Assembly: GCF_007679045.1 (NCBI RefSeq)
Contig: NZ_VEFS01000001.1
Span: forward strand, 491,520 to 555,519
DNA from: Microbacterium sp. BH-3-3-3
GTDB lineage: Bacteria > Actinomycetota > Actinomycetes > Actinomycetales > Microbacteriaceae
Direction of reading: 5' to 3'
DNA length: 64,000 nucleotides
Shown here: positions 57,757 to 64,000 of the stretch, piece by piece
How the letters are laid out: each line of letters starts with the position of its first letter
How positions within the stretch are numbered: position 1 is the first letter of the stretch
Position numbers and translations under genes: made by a program
Notes under the pieces: model-generated
Databases searched by the model: none
The model's input: only the letters and a program-made list of their open reading frames with translations
What the model was told of the DNA's origin: nothing

Positions 57757-59421
57757 ATGACGACGACGTCACCCGCCAAGAAGCCGGGAGGGGCACGGAT
57801 CGCAGTCCAGCGATTCGGTACGTTCCTCTCCGGCATGATCATGCCGAACATCGCGGCGTTCATCGCATGGGGCTTCATCACCATGCTCTTCATCCCCGCC
57901 GGATTCTTCGGTGCCGACAGCCCGTTCGGCTGGCACTGGGCCCCGGTCGCCGAGATCCTCGGCGGAGGCGGCAACGCCGCGACCATCAACTGGCCCGGCG
58001 CCATGACCGCGCTCACGGCCAACGAAGACGGCAGCACCTACCAGGGCTACGTCGGCCTGGTCAGCGTCATGATCACCTACCTGCTGCCGCTGCTGATCGC
58101 CAACACCGGTGGACGCATCGTCTACGGCGCCCGCGGTGGCGTCGTGGCGACCATCGCCGTGATGGGTGTCATCGTCGGTACCAACATCCCGATGTTCCTC
58201 GGCGCGATGATCATGGGCCCGCTCGCGGCCTGGGTCACCAAGCAGATGGACAAGCTGTGGGACGGCAAGATCCGCCCCGGCTTCGAGATGCTCGTGAACA
58301 ACTTCTCCGCCGGCATCCTGGGCATGATCCTCGCGATCATCGGCTTCTTCGCATGCGGTCCGGTCTTCCTCGGCATCAGCGCGGTCCTCGGCAGCATCGT
58401 CGCGTTCCTCGTGCAGTTCAACCTGCTCCCGGTGCTGTCGATCATCGTCGAGCCGGCCAAGGTGCTGTTCCTCAACAACGCCATCAACCACGGCGTCTTC
58501 ACCCCGCTCGGCATCGAGCAGGCGGCGGAGTCGGGCAAGTCGATCCTGTTCCTCATCGAGGCGAACCCCGGCCCCGGCCTGGGTCTGCTGCTCGCCTTCA
58601 CCTTCTTCGGTGTCGGCGCGGCCAAGGCGTCGGCTCCCGGCGCGATCATCATCCAGTTCCTCGGCGGCATCCACGAGATCTACTTCCCGTACGCCCTCGC
58701 GAAGCCCATGACGATCCTCGCGCTGATCGCCGGTGGCGCCTCGGGTGTCGCGACGAACATGATCTTCCAGGGCGGCCTGGCCTTCCCGGCCGCGCCCGGC
58801 AGCATCATCGCCGTCACCGTCGCCGCGATCGGTGCCGGTCCCGCCAACCTCCTGGTGGTCTACCTCTCGGTGGTCGTCGCCGCCGTCGTAACATTCCTGG
58901 TGGCCGGCATCATCCTCCGCGCCTCGCGCAAGCGCGACGAGGAGGCCGAGGGCGACAGCTTCGCCGCCGCCATCGACCAGACCGCCGCGAACAAGGGCAA
59001 GGAGTCGTCGGCCCTCGGCGCCCTCCGCACCCGCGCCGCCGGCACCACCGGTTCGGGCACGACCGAGGCGGCCGACCGCGATGTCGACGCCGCCCTCGGC
59101 GGCGCCGCCGGAGCCGTGGCGACCAAGCAGCTGAACAACATCGTGTTCGCCTGCGACGCCGGCATGGGCTCCTCGGCCATGGGCGCCAGCGTCCTGCGCA
59201 ACAAGATCAAGAAGGCCGGCATCGACGGCGTCACGGTCACCAACCAGGCGATCGCGAACCTCGACGGCTCGGCCGACCTGGTCATCACGCAGAACCAGCT
59301 CACCGACCGCGCCAAGGCGCAGTCGCCCGACTCGCTGCACGTGTCGGTCGACAACTTCATGAACTCGCCGAAGTACGACGAGGTCGTGGAGATGGTGCGC
59401 GCCCAGCACGAGACCAAGTAA
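57757..59421 (+). CDS. mtlA: PTS mannitol transporter subunit IICB
   Basis: Mannitol permease of 554 aa. The membrane IIC domain (residues ~15-390) holds RFGTFLSGMIMPNIAAFIAW, the NNAINHGVFTPLG substrate loop and GGIHEIYFPYAL with the catalytic GIHE. A Ala/Gly-rich linker leads to the IIB domain with phospho-Cys466 in IVFACDAGMGSSAMG. The IIA domain is separate (MtlF, next gene). AAGGAG lies well placed before the ATG. Confidence 0.97.
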   Translation: MTTTSPAKKPGGARIAVQRFGTFLSGMIMPNIAAFIAWGFITMLFIPAGFFGADSPFGWHWAPVAEILGGGGNAATINWPGAMTALTANEDGSTYQGYVGLVSVMITYLLPLLIANTGGRIVYGARGGVVATIAVMGVIVGTNIPMFLGAMIMGPLAAWVTKQMDKLWDGKIRPGFEMLVNNFSAGILGMILAIIGFFACGPVFLGISAVLGSIVAFLVQFNLLPVLSIIVEPAKVLFLNNAINHGVFTPLGIEQAAESGKSILFLIEANPGPGLGLLLAFTFFGVGAAKASAPGAIIIQFLGGIHEIYFPYALAKPMTILALIAGGASGVATNMIFQGGLAFPAAPGSIIAVTVAAIGAGPANLLVVYLSVVVAAVVTFLVAGIILRASRKRDEEAEGDSFAAAIDQTAANKGKESSALGALRTRAAGTTGSGTTEAADRDVDAALGGAAGAVATKQLNNIVFACDAGMGSSAMGASVLRNKIKKAGIDGVTVTNQAIANLDGSADLVITQNQLTDRAKAQSPDSLHVSVDNFMNSPKYDEVVEMVRAQHETK

Positions 59422-59431
59422 TCCCCTAGCA

Positions 59432-59470
59432 CGCCAGGGGTCGGTGCGTCAGCCCGACCCCTGGCGTCTT
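59432..59470 (+). terminator. Hairpin terminator after mtlA
   Basis: A perfect 13-bp stem CGCCAGGGGTCGG with its complement, a 9-nt loop, and a short TCTT tail. It would lower expression of mtlF-mtlD relative to mtlA or end the transcript. Confidence 0.7.
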
Positions 59471-59525
59471 CCCGTCCGGCCCGCGGTTTGCGAGGCTGGA
59501 CAGCACGACGAGAAAGGCGAGAACC

Positions 59526-59963
59526 ATGTCGAACGTCCTCCGCAGCGAATCCGTCCGCATCCACCCCGGCAGTGCCACCCGCGAGGAGGCGATGAAGGAG
59601 GCCGCCGACCTGCTCCAGGCCACCGGCGCCGTCACCGCCGACTACTTCGCCGCCATGCAGCAGCGCGAAGAGACCGTGTCGACGTACATGGGCAACGAGC
59701 TCGCGATCCCGCACGGCACCAACGAGACCAAGCAGGCCATCCTCGAGTCGGGCCTCTCCGTCGTGCGCTACGACGGCGGCGTCGACTGGGGCGGGGAGCC
59801 CGTCACCTTCGTCATCGGTATCGCCGGCAAGGGCGACGAGCACCTCGAGATCCTGTCGCAGATCGCGATCCTGTTCTCCGAGGAGGACGACGTCGCACGC
59901 CTGAAGACCGCCTCCTCCCCCGAGGAGCTCTTCCAGGCCCTCTCGGGCTCCGTCAACGCATGA
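59526..59963 (+). CDS. mtlF: PTS mannitol transporter subunit IIA
   Basis: Phosphotransfer protein of 145 aa that takes phosphate from HPr to MtlA. The active His63 is in GNELAIPHGTNETK. TFVIGIAGKGDEHLEILSQI completes the mannitol/fructose IIA signature. GAAAGGCGAG before the ATG is a plausible ribosome binding site. It overlaps mtlD by ATGA. Confidence 0.96.
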   Translation: MSNVLRSESVRIHPGSATREEAMKEAADLLQATGAVTADYFAAMQQREETVSTYMGNELAIPHGTNETKQAILESGLSVVRYDGGVDWGGEPVTFVIGIAGKGDEHLEILSQIAILFSEEDDVARLKTASSPEELFQALSGSVNA

Positions 59964-61111
59964 AGGCCGTCCACTTCGGCGCCGGCAACATCGGCCGGGG
60001 CTTCGTCGGTCTGTTGCTGCACGAGGGCGGATACGACCTCGTCTTCTCCGACGTCTCGGCGGCCCTCGTCGAGGCGATCAACTCGGCGTCGTCGTACACG
60101 GTCCACGAGGTGGGCGACGGAGGCGTCGACAAGCAGGTGACGAACTTCCGCGCGATCGACAGCTCGGTCGACGCGGAGGCCCTCGTCGACGAGATCGCCA
60201 CCGCCGACGTGGTGACCACCGCCGTCGGCCCGACGATCCTGAAGTTCGTCGCCCCGCACATCGTCGCGGGCCTCGCATTGCGCGACCCCGCGCTCCCGCC
60301 GCTGCAGATCATGGCGTGCGAGAACGCGATCGGCGCGACCGATCAGCTGCGCGAGCACGTGGTGGAGCTGGCCGGCGAGTCGTGGGACGCCCTGGCGGCC
60401 CGTGCCGTGTTCGCCAACACCGCGGTCGACCGCATCGTTCCGGCGCAGGCCCAGGGCGGCGTCGACGTCACCGTCGAGCCCTTCTACGAGTGGGCGATCG
60501 AGGCCGCGCCGTTCGGCGACACCCCGCCGCACATCCCGGGGGCGCACTTCGTCGACGACCTCGAGCCGTACATCGAGCGCAAGCTCTTCACCGTGAACAC
60601 CGGGCACGCCACCACCGCGTACTTCGGCGCGCAGGCGGGCATCGAGCGCATCTCCGACGCCCTCGCGAACCCCGAGATCGCGGCGAAGGTCGGGGCCGCA
60701 CTCGAGGAGACCAGCGCGCTGCTGGTCGAGAAGCACGAGCTGGATGCCGGCGTGCAGAGCGAGTACCGCTCGACGATCCTGCGCCGCTTCCGCAACGCCG
60801 CCCTCCCCGACACCGTGTGGCGCGTGGGACGTCAGCCGCTGCGCAAGCTCTCGCGTCACGAGCGTTTCGTCGGGCCCGCCGCCGAGGCCGTGGATCGGGG
60901 CCTGCCCGTCGACGCCCTCGTCGCCGCCATGGCCGCCGCCCTCGAGTTCTCGGACACCGAGGACACCCAGGCCGTCGACCTGCAGCGCATGCTGCGCGAG
61001 CTCGACGCCGAGGCGTTCACCGCCGAGGTCACCGGGCTGGACGCTGCGCACCCGCTGTACGCGCGCATCGTCGAGATCGTCGCGGCCCGCAGGGCGGCGC
61101 TGCCCGCCTGA
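59960..61111 (+). CDS. mtlD: Mannitol-1-phosphate 5-dehydrogenase
   Basis: Oxidises the mannitol-1-phosphate delivered by the PTS to fructose-6-phosphate with NAD. The protein of 383 aa starts AVHFGAGNIGRGFVGLLLHE (NAD site); ACENAIGATD, the substrate-site Lys in ERKLFTVNTGHATTAYFG and the RRFRNAALPDTVWRVGR segment are family-specific. It is the last gene of the mannitol island. Confidence 0.97.
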   Translation: MKAVHFGAGNIGRGFVGLLLHEGGYDLVFSDVSAALVEAINSASSYTVHEVGDGGVDKQVTNFRAIDSSVDAEALVDEIATADVVTTAVGPTILKFVAPHIVAGLALRDPALPPLQIMACENAIGATDQLREHVVELAGESWDALAARAVFANTAVDRIVPAQAQGGVDVTVEPFYEWAIEAAPFGDTPPHIPGAHFVDDLEPYIERKLFTVNTGHATTAYFGAQAGIERISDALANPEIAAKVGAALEETSALLVEKHELDAGVQSEYRSTILRRFRNAALPDTVWRVGRQPLRKLSRHERFVGPAAEAVDRGLPVDALVAAMAAALEFSDTEDTQAVDLQRMLRELDAEAFTAEVTGLDAAHPLYARIVEIVAARRAALPA

Positions 61112-61120
61112 GCCCCGCGT

Positions 61121-61126
61121 TACCCT
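61121..61126 (+). promoter_or_regulatory. -10-like hexamer TACCCT of the alpha/beta hydrolase gene
   Basis: TACCCT ends 6 nt before the GTG at 61133, again without a Shine-Dalgarno sequence. Confidence 0.4.
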
Positions 61127-61132
61127 CGACAG

Positions 61133-61915
61133 GTGACCGACACGACCCCGTCCGACGCCGGCGGAGCGCCCCGAGCGCCCCGCCGGCGTCGTCGTCTTCT
61201 GCGCTGGATCCTCGGGGGTCTGGCCGCGATCGTCGTCCTGCTGATCGGCGGCATCCTGATCTACACGCAGGTGGGTGTCATGGGTGCCGAAGCCGAGCCT
61301 CTCGCGGCCGCCGAGGCGAATCCCGGCCTCACGATCAGCTCCGACGGCACGGGCATCGTGCTCTCCCCCACCTCGGGCGCGACCGGGCAGGGGCTCGTGT
61401 TCATCCCGGGCGCGAAGGTCGAGGCCGAGGGCTATATCGCGACCTTCGTCGACACGGTCGTCGACGACGGCATCACCGTCGTCATCACCCGTCCGTGGCT
61501 GAACCTCGCCTTCTTCGACCCGCGGCCGTTGTCGACGTTCACGGAGCTCGCGCCCGGAGTGTCGAGCTGGGCGGTCGGCGGTCACTCCCTCGGCGGCGTC
61601 CGGGCCTGCCAGTTGGCATCCGACGCCGATGCCCTGGTGCTGTTCGCCTCGTACTGCGCGAACGACCTCTCGGCATCCGGTCTGCCCGTCCTGAGCCTGT
61701 CGGGTTCGGAGGACGGGCTCTCGACTCCCCAGAAGATCGCGGATGCCAAGGGCGAACTCCCCGCGAATGCGACGTTCGTGGAGATCCCCGGTGCCTCGCA
61801 CGCGTCGTTCGGCGCGTACGGCCCGCAGCCCGGCGACGGCACCCCCACGGCCGATCCGGCCGAGGTCGACCGCGTCATCGCCGACGAGCTGGCGGGGTTT
61901 CTGCCGCGGCCGTGA
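61133..61915 (+). CDS. Membrane-anchored alpha/beta hydrolase
   Basis: Protein of 260 aa with a cytoplasmic Arg-rich N-terminus, one signal-anchor helix (WILGGLAAIVVLLIGGILIY) and an extracytoplasmic alpha/beta hydrolase domain. The nucleophile Ser is in VGGHSLGGVRAC; the acid is probably in SGSEDGL; the catalytic His in PGASHASFG. Substrate unknown. The start is inferred from the -10-like element at 61121-61126. Confidence 0.87.
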   Translation: MTDTTPSDAGGAPRAPRRRRRLLRWILGGLAAIVVLLIGGILIYTQVGVMGAEAEPLAAAEANPGLTISSDGTGIVLSPTSGATGQGLVFIPGAKVEAEGYIATFVDTVVDDGITVVITRPWLNLAFFDPRPLSTFTELAPGVSSWAVGGHSLGGVRACQLASDADALVLFASYCANDLSASGLPVLSLSGSEDGLSTPQKIADAKGELPANATFVEIPGASHASFGAYGPQPGDGTPTADPAEVDRVIADELAGFLPRP

Positions 61916-61945
61916 GGGCGAGCGGCTGCGCGCGGTCCTGGGCCG

Positions 61946-62019
61946 AACTCCGGAGATTCCTCGCGTTTCCGCGGAAATCGCGACCGGATCAGGGTCTTCG
62001 AGTCAGGATCTCCGGAGTT
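61946..62019. repeat. 74-bp inverted-repeat element, copy 1
   Basis: Outer arms AACTCCGGAGAT and ATCTCCGGAGTT are exact complements; each arm also contains the self-complementary CTCCGGAG. The 50-bp middle has no strong pairing across it. This lies in the 380-bp gap after the hydrolase gene. Confidence 0.88.
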
Positions 62020-62115
62020 GTGCTCGCCCCGCGCACGACCGGCCGATGACGCGGCGCGACGACGAGACGTCGGTGGCGTGAACGGCTGCCGGAGGGCTCC
62101 TTCCGTTGCGTGCGT

Positions 62116-62189
62116 AACTCCGGAGATCGAAAGACCCGGGCCACCGGAAACCCGCCTCCCGCGCCGCACGCAGCCGATTCTCCGGAGTT
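62116..62189. repeat. 74-bp inverted-repeat element, copy 2
   Basis: Arms AACTCCGGAGAT and TTCTCCGGAGTT (one mismatch) with an unrelated middle. It lies 96 bp from copy 1, forming a doublet upstream of the nuclease-like gene. The other ~190 bp of this gap show nothing I recognise. Confidence 0.86.
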
Positions 62190-62295
62190 CAGCCCCCTCC
62201 ACACAGTCCCTCCCCAGGTGCCCGGCGCCGCGTGTTGTTCACAGATCCGGCTTTGACGCAGGTGCAGGGGGCGCTTTGGACCCCACGGTGGAGCG

Positions 62296-63144
62296 ATGAC
62301 GAACCCTCTCGAGTGGCCGACCGACCTCCCCCGGCTCGTATGGAATTCGTCGATGCTGCGCGACGCGGGGATGTCGCGCCGGGCGATCGATTCCGCGGTA
62401 CGAAGCGGAGCACTCCAGCGCGTTCGTCGGGGCTCGTACGTGCCCGCCGGCTCCCGGCCGGATCTCGTCGAGTCCGCGAGCCTCGGCGGACGTCTCGACT
62501 GCGTCAGCCTATTGGAGGCAGTCGGCGTCTTCGTCCGTCGCCGCTCTGGGCTGCACGTCCAACAGGAGTCGCACGCCAGCCGACGTCCAGCCGCTCCGAA
62601 GGGAGTCCGTTATCACTGGCGGCGCTCCACGGCGCCCCGAGAGAGCGCGGTCACCGACCTCGTGGAAGCGCTTGTGCAGGCAGTCCGATGCCAGACGCCA
62701 CGTGACGCCGTCGCCACGCTCGACAGCGCGTGGCACCTGGGCCATGTCGACGAACGCGACATCGCGGACATCTTCGTGAGGCTTCCTCACCGGTTCAGCG
62801 TCCTCCGCGGTCTGCTGGACAGACGCAGCGAGTCCGGCATCGAGTCGCTGGTCCGGCTCGTCTTGCGGAGTATCGGATGCCACGTCGAACTCCAGGTGCG
62901 GATCAAGGGCGTCGGCCGCGTGGACTTTCTGGTCGACGGCTGGCTCATCGTCGAGTGCGACAGCCAGCAGTTCCATGGCGACTGGCAGACCGTCAAACGC
63001 GACCGACGTCGTGACCTTGCCGCCGTCGAGCGCGGCTTCGTTCCGATCAGACTCCTCGCGGAAGATGTGCTGTTCCATCACGACGAGGTTCGGCACTCGC
63101 TCGAGCGACTCGTTCGCCGTGGGCCGTTACTGCCCGGCCTGTGA
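62296..63144 (+). CDS. AbiEi-like winged-helix protein with DUF559/Vsr-like nuclease domain (B)
   Basis: Protein of 282 aa with the same architecture as the gene at 51.9 kb. The winged helix spans residues ~18-50 (SSMLRDAGMSRRAIDSAV, then GALQRVRRGSYVP). The C-terminal ~110 residues are a DUF559 domain: E183 in GIESLVRLVLRSIG, D210 in GRVDFLV, E220, D222 and H227 in IVECDSQQFHGDW, and DLAAVERGF. These correspond to the Vsr-type endonuclease active site. GGAG sits close before the ATG. It lies between copies 2 and 3 of a 74-bp inverted-repeat element. Substrate and role are unknown. Confidence 0.86.
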   Translation: MTNPLEWPTDLPRLVWNSSMLRDAGMSRRAIDSAVRSGALQRVRRGSYVPAGSRPDLVESASLGGRLDCVSLLEAVGVFVRRRSGLHVQQESHASRRPAAPKGVRYHWRRSTAPRESAVTDLVEALVQAVRCQTPRDAVATLDSAWHLGHVDERDIADIFVRLPHRFSVLRGLLDRRSESGIESLVRLVLRSIGCHVELQVRIKGVGRVDFLVDGWLIVECDSQQFHGDWQTVKRDRRRDLAAVERGFVPIRLLAEDVLFHHDEVRHSLERLVRRGPLLPGL

Positions 63145-63176
63145 CGCGGTCGGCCCGCGCCGCTCCCTCGGTACCC

Positions 63177-63250
63177 AACTCCGGAGATATGCGCCGGGAC
63201 CCGCCCTCACACCGCCCCGAGGGGTCGATCGTCACTCGATCTCCGGAGTT
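63177..63250. repeat. 74-bp inverted-repeat element, copy 3
   Basis: Exact arms AACTCCGGAGAT and ATCTCCGGAGTT, the same length as copies 1 and 2, 33 bp after the nuclease-like gene stop. Confidence 0.9.
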
Positions 63251-63304
63251 GTGCACATCGCGGTGCTCGAACCCCGCCGAACGTCCACGACACTCGACAG
63301 GGTG

Positions 63305-64000
63305 TCACTCCCGCGGAGGCTCGCCCCGCGCAGTCCGCGCCTTCTCGGCCGCGAGTTCGGCGCGGATCGACTCCGTCCGCACGTCGGTCGGGCGCTCGCC
63401 CGGCTCCCACAGGTGGTCGACCGCGGCCTGCGGGTGCCCCTCGGTCGCGGCGAGCGAGGCCTCCAGCGCCCGCTCGTACCGGCTCTGCCGACGCTTCAGC
63501 CACAGGCCCACCACGAGGAAAACGGCCAGCAGCACGTACGCGCTCGCGGCGAACGGGTGCAGCACGAGGTCGGCGACGTTGCCCTGGCTCAGCTGCAGCG
63601 CCTTGCGCAGCTGCTGCTCGCCCATGGGCCCGAGGATCAGACCCACGATGAGCGGGGCGATCGGGAAGCCGAAGCGCCTCATGAAGTACCCGAGCGCTCC
63701 CACGATGAGCAGGATCACGATGTCGAGCGTCGAGAAGCTCACCGCGTAGGCGCCCAGCACCGCGAAGGTGAGGATGCCCGCATACAGGTACGGACGCGGG
63801 ATCTGCAGCACCTTCACCCACAGGCCCGCCAGCGGCAGGTTCAGCACGATCAGCAGCACGTTGCCGATGTACAGGCTCGCGATCAGCGCCCACACGAGGT
63901 CGCCCTGGTTCTGGAAGAGCTGGGGTCCGGGCTGGATGCCGTAGGACTGGAACGCCGTGATGATGATGGCCGCGGTCGCCGTCGTCGGAAGACCCAGGGT
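63305..64000 (-). CDS. tctA: TctA-family tricarboxylate transporter permease (5' end beyond window)
   Basis: Large membrane subunit of a tripartite tricarboxylate transporter, C-terminal 231 residues only. The frame is open to the last base of the window, beginning LGLPTTATAAIIITAFQSYG, and the conserved GIQPGPQLF of TctA follows. Five or six transmembrane segments and a basic cytoplasmic tail (KRRQSRYERAL) are visible; the tail of ~60 residues is longer than in many members. The internal ATG-like starts inside the frame are not the true start. The substrate (citrate or another carboxylate) cannot be told. Confidence 0.9.
   Translation of the reverse strand, partial: TLGLPTTATAAIIITAFQSYGIQPGPQLFQNQGDLVWALIASLYIGNVLLIVLNLPLAGLWVKVLQIPRPYLYAGILTFAVLGAYAVSFSTLDIVILLIVGALGYFMRRFGFPIAPLIVGLILGPMGEQQLRKALQLSQGNVADLVLHPFAASAYVLLAVFLVVGLWLKRRQSRYERALEASLAATEGHPQAAVDHLWEPGERPTDVRTESIRAELAAEKARTARGEPPRE

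Noticed and set aside
61684..61700. GAGCCTGTCG match to the REP-like loop inside the alpha/beta hydrolase gene
   Set aside because: The residues encoded (LSLSGSEDG) are normal for the hydrolase acid loop and no paired arms surround it, so it is a chance match.

Overview
This window comes from a high-GC Gram-positive actinobacterium, most likely a member of Microbacteriaceae close to Microbacterium. The evidence is a GC-rich sequence with strong third-position GC, many GTG starts in 4-nt GTGA overlaps, a fused RmlC-RmlD enzyme, an acyl-CoA carboxylase with a small epsilon subunit, and an LpdA-type flavoprotein. The assignment is inferred from gene content; no rRNA is present.

About 1-31.5 kb is one large cell-surface polysaccharide locus. 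It holds two Wzy/O-antigen-ligase-like membrane proteins, two complete ABC exporters of the Wzm/Wzt (TagG/TagH) type, a flippase-like protein, a full dTDP-L-rhamnose pathway (RmlA, RmlB, fused RmlC-RmlD), UDP-galactopyranose mutase, a further sugar-nucleotide epimerase, at least seven glycosyltransferases, three acyltransferase-3 proteins (two with a fused SGNH domain), a secreted SGNH lipoprotein and a secreted protein with 12 LGFP repeats. An LCP-family ligase at the end probably attaches a rhamnose/galactofuranose-containing glycopolymer to peptidoglycan. The LCP gene is translationally chained to purE and a glycosyltransferase.

About 33-51.7 kb is housekeeping: purE, purK, a PH-domain protein, an ECF-like sigma factor with a membrane partner, birA, acyl-CoA carboxylase beta and epsilon, a two-component system with an extra membrane protein, a TrmA-like RNA methyltransferase, maf, the biotin-carrying carboxylase alpha subunit, LpdA, purine nucleoside phosphorylase and a phosphohexomutase. 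birA and the carboxylase subunits form a functional group (biotin ligase and its substrate).

About 53.2-61.1 kb is a self-contained mannitol PTS island: a BglG/MtlR-type PRD regulator, a free EIIB-like protein, HPr, enzyme I, MtlA (IICB), MtlF (IIA) and MtlD. The right edge cuts a TctA-type permease.

The most unusual content is repetitive. A 25-bp hairpin family with a constant loop and covarying stems is scattered through 34.7-47.6 kb. It includes an 80-bp-period tandem array and one copy inserted in frame in the carboxylase beta gene. Separately, two related genes for a winged-helix plus DUF559/Vsr-like nuclease are each surrounded by three copies of their own palindromic element (69 bp around the first, 74 bp around the second). 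This recalls REP/RAYT units but with a different protein, and is my leading candidate for an undescribed system. Many single genes also show a -10-like hexamer exactly 6-7 nt before the start codon, which suggests leaderless transcripts.
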